From JAFGED01 sp964551295 (GTDB lineage: Bacteria > Chloroflexota > Anaerolineae > B4-G1), in the NCBI GenBank assembly GCA_964551295.1, contig CAZKDJ010000186.1, forward strand, positions 1 to 7,935: a stretch of 7,935 nt of DNA. The letters are read 5' to 3'. Every line of letters begins with the position of its first letter. The first letter of the stretch is position 1. This document shows positions 1 through 5,999 of this stretch, piece after piece. The translations under genes were made by a program, and so were the position numbers. The notes under the pieces were generated by a model. That model ran no database searches. It saw only the letters and a list, made by a program, of their open reading frames with translations, and was not told the origin of the DNA.

Positions 1-1
1 G

Positions 2-52
2 CGCCAACTGGGACTGACTGAGATTATCGACCGGTTTTGTCCGGTCGCCGAA
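2..52 (+). pseudogene. Remnant of transposase N-terminus (DUF4277 / IS1634-like)
   Basis: Reading frame 2 from the window start gives RQLGLTEIIDRFCPVAEQ. This resembles the beginning of DUF4277/IS1634-type transposases, which typically start with an L-G-L/I-x-E-I/x-I-D-x-x-x-P-V pattern. The frame stays open to about base 180, but after roughly residue 18 the translation no longer looks like a transposase. Instead, a different protein signature appears in frame 1 on the same strand. Only about 17 codons are recognisable, and the gene's start, if present, is left of the window. This is a family-level resemblance from memory, and the stretch is too short to be certain. Confidence 0.35.
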
Positions 53-264
53 CAGTCTTCTACGAGATGGTCGATAGCGGCGTCACGCTGGGTACGGTCT
101 ACTACTACAAGCTTGAGGAACTGGAGGTTGGCGGTAGGACAAATGGTGGCGCTCGTCCGCCTGTGGAAGCGGCGTCGATGATTCTTCGCAGTAAAAAGGC
201 ACGAGCCTGCGTCCAGTGCATCCGGCGCAGGCTCGTCTCGTTATGCGTCACGCTGCAAGCGTGA
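53..264 (+). pseudogene. Fragment resembling the C-terminal tail of a secreted/surface protein
   Basis: Frame 1 reads FYEMVDSGVTLGTVYYYKLE and continues with EELEVGGRTNGGARPPVEAA to about base 177. The pattern 'Y-x-x-V-D-x-x-V-x-x-G-x-x-Y-Y-Y-x-L-E-x-x-x-x-x-G-x-x' is common near the C-terminus of large extracellular proteins of Chloroflexota, where it forms the last strands of a fibronectin/Ig-like domain. The usual ending (a 'G-P-V' strand and a short hydrophobic tail) is degraded. The frame instead runs on through the terminator hairpin to a TGA at 262-264, which is not a believable protein end. There is an in-frame TGA at 19-21 and no good start, so this is an inactive piece. The left boundary with the transposase-like remnant is approximate. 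Confidence 0.35.
191..236 (-). terminator. Intrinsic terminator of the receiver/kinase operon
   Basis: Bases 201-211 (ACGAGCCTGCG) and 226-236 (CGCAGGCTCGT) form a perfect 11-bp GC-rich stem with a 14-nt loop. Read on the minus strand, the stem is followed by GCCTTTTTAC (200-191), which supplies a run of five T. It lies about 37 nt beyond the TAG stop of the large kinase gene, where a rho-independent terminator for that operon is expected. On the plus strand no T-run follows, so it is directional. Confidence 0.85.
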
Positions 265-265
265 C
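247..265. repeat. Perfect palindromic hairpin, possible REP-like element
   Basis: GTCACGCT (247-254) and AGCGTGAC (258-265) are perfect inverted copies separated by three bases, giving an 8-bp stem with a tight loop. It sits between the kinase stop codon and the terminator. It lacks a T-tract on either strand, so it is unlikely to terminate transcription itself. It could be a 3'-end stabilising hairpin or a copy of a dispersed palindromic repeat. Only one copy is present in this window, so repetitiveness cannot be judged. Confidence 0.5.
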
Positions 266-272
266 CTACGGA

Positions 273-3200
273 CTACGAACCGCGTCCCACAGGCAGGGCG
301 AAGGAGAAGGTGCTGCCCTTGCCGTACTCGCTTTCCGCCCAGATGCGCCCGTCGTGGTGCTCGATGATCTCTTTGCTGATGGATAGCCCCAGGCCGGTGC
401 CCTTGACGGGGCTGGTTGCCGAATCCCCCACCTGGCGGTACTTCTCAAAGATGTAGACCGCGTCCTCCGAGCGAAAGCCGATGCCGGTGTCGCTGATGCT
501 CACCACGACCCATTCCCCAATCGAGAGATCGAGGCTGGCCAGCGATTGCGGCAGTGTGGGAGCCGGTCCCTTGTATTGAAAGGTCTTGGGATCGACCTCC
601 AGGATCCAGCCCCGCACCTCGATCTTGCCCCGCTCGGTGAACTTGATGGCGTTGGAGAGCAGGTTGGTCATCACCTGAACGAGCCTGTCCCGGTCGGCCC
701 GCACGGCGGGCAGGCCGTCGGGGGGCAGGTAGGTTTTGAGGGGCAGGTTCTTCTCCCCGGCCAGGGCGGTGGTCGCGGCGACGGCTTGGTCGATCACCTG
801 GGCCAGGTCGGTCTGTCCCATGCGCCATTCCATCCGCCCGGCCTCCATCTTGGCAATGTCGAGCATGTCATTGATCAGTCGGGTGATGCGCAGGCTTTCC
901 TGCTCGATGATGTCCAGATTGTCTTGGATGCGCTCGGTGGCCTGCTGCGCTTCCTCGGCGGCGTCTAGATGGGGGGCGATCCGGCGGCGCAGTTCGCGCC
1001 GGATCAGGCTGGCAAACCCCAGGACGGAGGTCAGGGGCGTGCGCAGTTCGTGCGACACGGCGGTGATGAAATCCGTCTTGGCTTTATCCAGTTCGACCTC
1101 TCGGGTGATATCCCGCAGCACGGTGATGACGCCCAGGGCGGGTTCTGCCTGTTCGTTTTCGGGGGATGGGAGGGGCAGCGCGGTGATCGACGCTTTCAGC
1201 ACGCGCCCGTCATCCAGTTCCAGATTCTCGGTAAAGACGTGGCCGGGCGATTCCAAGGCCTGCGTGGTTAGGTTTTGCAGCGCGATGTTGGGAAAGCACT
1301 CACTCAGCAATTGGTCGCGCGACGAGTAGGCGGGGTGCAGGCCCACCATTTGTTGGAAAGCGGGGTTGCTCAGGATGATGCGCCCGCCGGCGTCGGTCGC
1401 CACCAGGCCGTCAGCGACGTTGTGCAGAATGGCGTCCAACTTGCTCGATTCAGCGGCCAGCTCCTGGCTCTTGCGAAGCAGCGCGCGTTGTTGCTGCTGA
1501 ATGTCTTGCAGCAGCCGCGCGTTGGCCACGGCCACGGCTGCCTGGCTGGCCACCGTCTGGCAGATGTCTATCGCTTCGTCTGTGAATGTGCGCGGTTCGT
1601 CCAAGGCCACCATGAGAAGGAAGCCGATCATCTCTCCACGGGCGATCAGGGGTACGAGGAGCAGCGATTGAAAATCGATCTGGGGGGTTTGCTCTCGAAG
1701 CGTCTCCAAGAGTTCTCGGTGGTCGGCGACCTGGGCCTGGTATACGTTGCCTGCGTTCATCGCTTGCCAGGCCTCCGGCAGGTGAGGCAGCAGCAATCGA
1801 AAGTCGGAAAGTTGACCTTCGGGGTATTCGGCGACGATCAGCCCGTGCTGCCTGTCCTCTTCCAGGATGAGGGCATTGCCATAGTCGACGCCGACGAGCT
1901 CTACCAAGTGTTCGACGGCCAGGGTCAGAATCTCGTGGGCATCCAGCGACGTCGCCAGGGTTGTGGCGACGCGATTGATCAGCATTAGGTTGCGCGCCCA
2001 GCGTCCCAGCGCAACGGCGTGGGTCCGGCTCTTTTGCAGCAGGCGTGCCGACTCGATAGTCACACCAGCCTGATTAGCCAGGGAAGCCACCAGTTGCATA
2101 TCCTGTTTCTTGAAGTAGGCGGGCTGATCGCTTTCTGCTTGAAAGAAGCCGATCAGGTTTCCTCTGACGAACATGGGGGCGACGATCACCGACCGGACGT
2201 CTGTGCTGCTCACGACGTCGAAATCGCTTTGACCCATGTCGGGGATCAGCAGCACTTCTCCGGAACGGATGATGTCCTGGATGCTTTTCTTGGCCTCGAT
2301 GTCAAAGTGGCGATCGATAATCCCTGGGAGAACGCTGCGACCGGATGAGGCGATGTAGAATCCTTTACCCTCTTTGTCTGGCAGAAGGATGAGCGTGTTA
2401 TAGTAGCCAAAGATCGTCGTGGCGCTCTTGGCCAGTTCGTCCAGTAGTTGATCGAGGTCAAAGATGGCGCTGATACGGGAGGAGATCGCTTGTAGGGCCA
2501 GCAGTCGCCGATGTTCCTGTCGCAGCGTCTCTTGCTGAGCTTGCACGCGCTCTTGGATGTCGTTAAACGCGCGCACCAGGTCACCGATCTCATCTAGAGA
2601 GAGAACGGGAAGCTTTTCTCCTACCTCTCCTCGCCAAGCCACCTCCAGCATGCGATCGGTGACCTGGCGCAGGTCGTCGGTGATGTCGGCGGTTACGGCA
2701 AAAGCGAAAGGCAGCGTGAGCGTCAGGATCACCAGGTTAAAGATCAGGAGGATCAGGGCGGTGTAGCGTACCAGGGGATCGGCTTCAGCATCGAATTCGT
2801 GGACGATTCCTAAATACCACTCACGTCCTGGGCGATCAAGCGGCAGGATGATCTGTTTGTCTGTGCTTTGCTCATTTGAATCGGGCCAGGATGGTGGGGT
2901 GGTTGGCGGTCGAGTGATATACTGTCCTTCAGCGTCGATGATAAAGGCTTGGCCGCTATCCGGCAATTCTGCCTCTTCCACGTGGCGGATCAGGGCGTCC
3001 TCGTCCAAGAGGGGGGCGACGTCTCGAATTGTGCGCTCGACCCACTGCTTGTGATGCTGGCGCGCCGCAACCTGGACGGCCTGATGCACGAGGTTGAGCC
3101 CCAGGATGCTGGGCAAGTAGCACGCGATGATAGTCAGGGCCAGGATCACGCTGAGCAGCCGGGTGCGGATATTGAAGCGGTGTCCCTCCTTGGATGATAG

Positions 3201-3728
3201 GCGGGATGTCGGTGGAATCAGGCGATTGGTCGTCGCCAGGACGGATCGCAGTTGCCAGCGGGCCACGAGGGCCAGCAAGAGTCCCGTGATGACAGTGGTG
3301 ATGACGATGAGAAATGACTTGGAGAAGTAGAGCGCTAGTTCGTAGCCTTGGATCAGGAGCAGTCCGATGATATCGGTAAGGAACGTTGCCAGGACGGTCG
3401 TTCCCACTTGAGCGGTGAATAAGTATACCGGTGTGTTGAAAGCGGCGCGCTGGGCTCGGCGGACCAGCGTTGTGGATGGATCTTGGCCCTGGCTTAGGGT
3501 CTTGCGCAATGTGGCGATGGGAACCATATACCAGTAGGCCAGTCCGATCAGGATGATTGCCAGTGGAGGTGTGGACCAGACATAGTTCAGGCGAGTCTGC
3601 TGGATTGCCTGGGACGCAAAGTTGATGACCAAGGGAAAAATGACCAGGACAAGCGCTGCAAATATGACGATGCTTGCTAGCAGGGCTAGCAGAATGCGGC
3701 GGCGAACTGGGGGAAATGGTTGTTCCAT
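273..3728 (-). CDS. Membrane sensor histidine kinase (6TM-sensor-HAMP-GAF-GAF-PAS-HisKA-HATPase)
   Basis: This 1151-residue inner-membrane kinase should autophosphorylate on His893 and pass the phosphate to a receiver, most likely the CheY-like protein encoded just upstream. Hydrophobic segments lie near 11-37, 54-70, 103-127, 136-157, 189-212 and 321-346. Residues 213-320 form a small extracytoplasmic domain whose strand QAFIIDAEGQYITRP resembles Cache-type sensors. A HAMP follows (about 347-400, with DEIGDLVRAFN at 379-389). Then come GAF domains (about 410-562 and 583-738), a short Gln-rich coil, PAS (about 765-880), HisKA with SHELRTPL (892-899) and a HATPase. In the HATPase the N-box is NLLSNAIKF (1022-1030), G1 is DTGIGF (1080-1085), the F-box is FEKYRQ and G2 is GTGLGLSI (1110-1117). 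All catalytic motifs are intact. HisKA helix 2 is longer than usual, and about 25 residues are inserted before G1 (1042-1068). The ATG shares one base with the receiver's TAA (TAATG) and no clear Shine-Dalgarno precedes it, so translation is probably coupled. The 4-TM N-terminal extension (1-180) is unidentified. Confidence 0.93.
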   Translation of the reverse strand: MEQPFPPVRRRILLALLASIVIFAALVLVIFPLVINFASQAIQQTRLNYVWSTPPLAIILIGLAYWYMVPIATLRKTLSQGQDPSTTLVRRAQRAAFNTPVYLFTAQVGTTVLATFLTDIIGLLLIQGYELALYFSKSFLIVITTVITGLLLALVARWQLRSVLATTNRLIPPTSRLSSKEGHRFNIRTRLLSVILALTIIACYLPSILGLNLVHQAVQVAARQHHKQWVERTIRDVAPLLDEDALIRHVEEAELPDSGQAFIIDAEGQYITRPPTTPPSWPDSNEQSTDKQIILPLDRPGREWYLGIVHEFDAEADPLVRYTALILLIFNLVILTLTLPFAFAVTADITDDLRQVTDRMLEVAWRGEVGEKLPVLSLDEIGDLVRAFNDIQERVQAQQETLRQEHRRLLALQAISSRISAIFDLDQLLDELAKSATTIFGYYNTLILLPDKEGKGFYIASSGRSVLPGIIDRHFDIEAKKSIQDIIRSGEVLLIPDMGQSDFDVVSSTDVRSVIVAPMFVRGNLIGFFQAESDQPAYFKKQDMQLVASLANQAGVTIESARLLQKSRTHAVALGRWARNLMLINRVATTLATSLDAHEILTLAVEHLVELVGVDYGNALILEEDRQHGLIVAEYPEGQLSDFRLLLPHLPEAWQAMNAGNVYQAQVADHRELLETLREQTPQIDFQSLLLVPLIARGEMIGFLLMVALDEPRTFTDEAIDICQTVASQAAVAVANARLLQDIQQQQRALLRKSQELAAESSKLDAILHNVADGLVATDAGGRIILSNPAFQQMVGLHPAYSSRDQLLSECFPNIALQNLTTQALESPGHVFTENLELDDGRVLKASITALPLPSPENEQAEPALGVITVLRDITREVELDKAKTDFITAVSHELRTPLTSVLGFASLIRRELRRRIAPHLDAAEEAQQATERIQDNLDIIEQESLRITRLINDMLDIAKMEAGRMEWRMGQTDLAQVIDQAVAATTALAGEKNLPLKTYLPPDGLPAVRADRDRLVQVMTNLLSNAIKFTERGKIEVRGWILEVDPKTFQYKGPAPTLPQSLASLDLSIGEWVVVSISDTGIGFRSEDAVYIFEKYRQVGDSATSPVKGTGLGLSISKEIIEHHDGRIWAESEYGKGSTFSFALPVGRGS

Positions 3729-4117
3729 TAGAATCTATACGGTGTGATATCTAGGGCTTTTGCCACGCGTTTGACGAGATGCGGGGTATCGAAAGGTTTT
3801 GGGATAAACTCGTCGGCTCCCACTTCGAAACTGCGCTTTCTGTCGGCTGCTTGACCCTTGGCGGTGAGGATGATAATGTAGGTCTTGGAGAGTTCCGGGT
3901 CGCTTTTGACCCGTTCACATATCTCGTAGCCTGACAGGCCTGGCATCATGATATCCAGGATAATCAGGTCGGGCCGCTGGGCTTGGATCAGCCTCCAGGC
4001 CTCTCCTCCTTCGCCTGTCTCCAGCATCTCGACACCACGGGCTTCCAAGTCCTCAAAGGCTTGCCGCAGTAGGGTGCGGATATTGGGTTCATCATCCACG
4101 ATTAGGATCTTGGACAT
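3728..4117 (-). CDS. Single-domain CheY-like response regulator
   Basis: A 129-residue protein made of one receiver domain with no output domain. The acidic pocket is Asp8-Asp9 (ILIVDDEPN), the phosphoacceptor is Asp55 (LIILDIMMPG), the conserved switch Thr is Thr85 (ILTAKG), and the Lys is Lys107 followed by Pro (FIPKPFD). All residues required for Mg2+ binding and phosphotransfer are present. The length is normal for a stand-alone receiver. The ATG at 4117 is preceded by AGGAAG (4131-4126) at 8-nt spacing, which supports this start. It is the first gene of the minus-strand operon and overlaps the large kinase by one base, so the kinase is its likely phosphodonor. With no DNA-binding or enzymatic domain it probably acts as a phospho-shuttle or by protein-protein contact; its target is not visible here. 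Confidence 0.95.
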   Translation of the reverse strand: MSKILIVDDEPNIRTLLRQAFEDLEARGVEMLETGEGGEAWRLIQAQRPDLIILDIMMPGLSGYEICERVKSDPELSKTYIIILTAKGQAADRKRSFEVGADEFIPKPFDTPHLVKRVAKALDITPYRF

Positions 4118-4125
4118 TGCTTTTG

Positions 4126-4131
4126 CTTCCT
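4126..4131 (-). promoter_or_regulatory. Ribosome binding site of the CheY-like gene
   Basis: AGGAAG on the minus strand, 8 nt before the ATG at 4117. It supports that ATG as the start rather than any longer reading. Confidence 0.7.
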
Positions 4132-4156
4132 GGTTGGCTTGGGAAAATCAAGATCG

Positions 4157-4185
4157 AGTATACACTAGCCAGAACAAGCGGGCAA
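4157..4185 (-). promoter_or_regulatory. Candidate sigma70-type promoter for the receiver/kinase operon
   Basis: On the minus strand TTGCCC (4185-4180) and TATACT (4162-4157) are separated by 17 bp. The -35 matches the consensus at four of six positions and the -10 at five of six. Transcription would begin near 4150, giving a leader of about 33 nt that contains the AGGAAG ribosome binding site of the receiver gene. Position and spacing fit well, but it is a sequence match only. Confidence 0.45.
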
Positions 4186-4264
4186 ATTCTATTTTTGCCT
4201 GGCAATGGGTATGCTGAACTGATAAATCCTGCTCATGGATTGGATCGCACCGACGGGGATATAG

Positions 4265-4292
4265 TTGCTCCTTTTGTTCGTCAGAGTATAAT
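4265..4292 (+). promoter_or_regulatory. Candidate sigma70-type promoter for the plus-strand kinase pair
   Basis: A perfect TATAAT occurs at 4287-4292. A weak -35 (TTGCTC, 4265-4270, three of six consensus bases) lies 16 bp upstream. The start point would be near 4298-4300, about 275-280 nt before the ATG at 4577. It is divergent from the minus-strand promoter candidate about 100 bp away, so the two operons may share regulation. The long leader leaves open a second promoter nearer the gene. Confidence 0.4.
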
Positions 4293-4298
4293 AAGTGT

Positions 4299-4576
4299 AC
4301 AGTGAGGCCGTGGGACTCTGGTCCTCGTGTATCGCTGTCGCTGGCAGAATTGGCCGCATTAGCAAGCTGTGTCCGAGCGGCTTTGAGAGGAGTGCGACTG
4401 GTGAGGGTTACATACTGCCCAGCTTTTCGGCTACGTGTCAGGTGGGTTGTGGCGCGAGTTGCCTGCTACCTCTTGTTCCTCCTGCGGTATGGATTATCCT
4501 TCTTTGTACCTGACTGTTGTCACTTTGTTTCAAGCCTTTGCGATTACAATGCCGGTGGATTGGAGGGTAGGGCATC
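4299..4576 (+). other. Long leader / gene-free stretch before the six-TM kinase
   Basis: About 280 bases lie between the candidate promoter and the kinase start. Short open frames cross it (for example 4302-4592 and 4295-4513). Their translations are rich in Cys, Arg and Leu, lack domain signatures, and one runs into the kinase gene out of frame, so I do not call them genes. Only small hairpins such as GGAC-TCTG-GTCC (4312-4323) are visible, and I recognise no riboswitch. The end carries the kinase's ribosome binding site, GGAGG at 4562-4566. Confidence 0.4.
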
Positions 4577-5824
4577 ATGCTCTCCTGGCTGAAAAAGTGC
4601 CTCGATGCTTCGGTGTCTGATAAGCAGACAGAGGCGCAGGTCACCCTGTGGCTCAACGCCATTCTTTCTACCCTGTTGATAACTGCGACTATTATCGCTG
4701 TCCTCTTTGTTATCCTGGGAGATGGTGAGTGGTTGCTGCTTACCGTGGTCGGAGGCATCTCTTTTGCGAGTCTGTTGCTCCTCGTCCGGTGGGGGCGCGT
4801 GCGAATAGCCAGTGTATTGCTGGTATTCCTACTACTGGGGGCGGCGACTCTGTCTGCATACACGGCAGGTGGTGTTGATGCCGGTGCGGTCACTGCTTAT
4901 TTCCTGAGCCTGGCTTTGTCCGCCCTGCTGTTGAGCGAGAACGCCATGCTGGTCGTCACTCTGTTGAGTGTCCTTGCTTTATGGGGTTTGTTCTACGCTG
5001 CCCTGCGCGGGGCTATCTCTATCGACAACTTGCGGAATTCTTTCGTCAAATTGGTCATCCAGTCCTTGATGTTGGGAGCGACTGCTCTCGTGCTGCGTTT
5101 CACGATGCGGTGGCTTAACCGGGCGCTTGAGCTTGCCCGATCCAGCGAACGAGCTTTGATCCACAGCAACCGTGAGCTACAACGTGGAATTGCCGAGCGC
5201 GAGCAGATAGAGGAAGCGTTGCGCCAGTATACAGCCCAGCTTGAAGCTCGCAACGAAGAACTGGATGCCTTTGCGCACATGGTGGCCCATGATCTCGACG
5301 GGTCACTGGCGCACATGGTTGGCTTTGCCGAGGCGTTGCAAGAGAACCTCGCCGAGTTGCCGGACGAGGAGGTCCGTTGCCATCTGCAAACAATCTCGCG
5401 GAGCGGGCGCAAGATGAGCAGGGTCATCAAGGAGTTGCTCCTGTTGGCCAGTGTGCGTCAGTTAGAGGACGTTGTGCTGGCTCCTCTCGATATGGCCAGT
5501 ATTGTGATCGAAGCCCAAAACCGTCTGGCCGATTTGATCGAGAAGCGCAAGGCTGAGATTATCTTGCCTGCAGAGGATGCTTGGCCGGTTGCGTTGGGCT
5601 ATGCGCCTTGGGTTGAGGATGTGTGGTACAATTACCTGAGCAACGCGCTCAATCACGGCAGCCAGCCGCTGCGTATCGAACTGGGTGCGGAGGAGCGATG
5701 GGATGATGCTGCTTCGCCCATGGTGCGGTTTTGGGTGCGTGACGAGGGACCCGGTCTCACACCTGAGCAACAAGCACGTTTGTTCAGGCCATTCACGCGG
5801 ATCGAGTCACACACGGCGAGTTAG
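4577..5824 (+). CDS. Six-TM sensor histidine kinase, truncated by a frameshift in the ATPase domain
   Basis: This 415-residue frame encodes a membrane kinase lacking its C-terminus. Hydrophobic segments lie near 25-47, 52-70, 76-94, 103-119, 122-142 and 157-176, giving about six TM helices with almost no extracytoplasmic loops. A coiled coil follows (about 181-230), then a HisKA-like domain with His238 in VAHDLDGSLAHMVGFAEAL. The ATPase N-box is WYNYLSNALNHG (350-361), G1 is RDEGPGL (388-394) and the F-box is RLFRPFTR (401-408). The frame then stops at TAG (5822-5824), before the G2 glycine loop. That loop and the rest of the domain continue in the +1 frame (5823-5999), so the intact protein would be about 472 residues. 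As read, ATP binding should be lost. The ATG is preceded by GGAGG 10 nt upstream. The H-box is unusual because DGS replaces the normal (K/R)-x-P after HDL. The gene pairs with the downstream receiver-kinase. Confidence 0.85.
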   Translation: MLSWLKKCLDASVSDKQTEAQVTLWLNAILSTLLITATIIAVLFVILGDGEWLLLTVVGGISFASLLLLVRWGRVRIASVLLVFLLLGAATLSAYTAGGVDAGAVTAYFLSLALSALLLSENAMLVVTLLSVLALWGLFYAALRGAISIDNLRNSFVKLVIQSLMLGATALVLRFTMRWLNRALELARSSERALIHSNRELQRGIAEREQIEEALRQYTAQLEARNEELDAFAHMVAHDLDGSLAHMVGFAEALQENLAELPDEEVRCHLQTISRSGRKMSRVIKELLLLASVRQLEDVVLAPLDMASIVIEAQNRLADLIEKRKAEIILPAEDAWPVALGYAPWVEDVWYNYLSNALNHGSQPLRIELGAEERWDDAASPMVRFWVRDEGPGLTPEQQARLFRPFTRIESHTAS

Positions 5825-5999
5825 TGGATATGGTCTGGGACTTTCTATTGTGCTGCGTATTGTGGAGCGGTTGGGTGGCCAGGTGGGGGTGGAGAGCAAA
5901 GTGGGACGGGGCAGCCTCTTTTGGTTTGTCCTGCCCAAGCACGGTGATCTCTCAACCTTGTTAAAGCCGAATCGTCCCACATACAGGAGGAGTGAATGA
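5823..5999 (+). pseudogene. Displaced C-terminus of the six-TM histidine kinase (G2 box onward)
   Basis: In the +1 frame relative to the upstream kinase the sequence reads SGYGLGLSIVLRIVERLGG, then QVGVESKVGRGSLFWFVLP and a 19-residue polar tail ending at TGA (5997-5999). This is the G2 glycine-rich lid and final strands of a HATPase domain, exactly what the 4577-5824 frame lacks. The break lies within about 5805-5825, around AGTTAGT. Removing one base (or the four bases of a duplicated AGTT/TAGT unit) restores one frame. The TGA overlaps the next gene's start as ATGA, a typical operon junction. This argues that the +1 frame is the true end of the kinase gene. Confidence 0.85.
5985..5990 (+). 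promoter_or_regulatory. Strong ribosome binding site of the receiver-GAF-kinase gene
   Basis: AGGAGG, a perfect anti-Shine-Dalgarno match, lies 5 nt before the ATG at 5996 and 8 nt before a second in-frame ATG at 5999. The 8-nt spacing favours the second ATG; the first gives the ATGA overlap with the upstream frame. The protein differs by only one Met. Confidence 0.75.

Noticed and set aside
546..1988. Long plus-strand open frames opposite the large kinase gene
   Set aside because: They are antisense shadows: the minus strand here encodes intact HisKA, HATPase, PAS and GAF motifs, and the plus translations (Gly/Gln/Val-rich) have no domain signal.
4302..4592. 96-codon open frame in the intergenic region
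   Set aside because: GTG start, no convincing domain, unusual Cys/Arg-rich composition, and it runs out of frame into the kinase start at 4577.
5685..5822. Independent small gene starting at 5685 upstream of the displaced G2 box
   Set aside because: Between 5685 and about 5822 the frame is a shadow of the kinase's G1/F-box region; only the part after 5823 is kinase sequence, so it is a frameshifted end, not a separate gene.
5816..5826. Programmed +1 frameshift like that of prfB
   Set aside because: There is no CUU-UGA-C slippery site and no internal Shine-Dalgarno-like stimulator close to the stop, and a Ser-tRNA would re-pair badly after slipping. It is kept only as a remote option.
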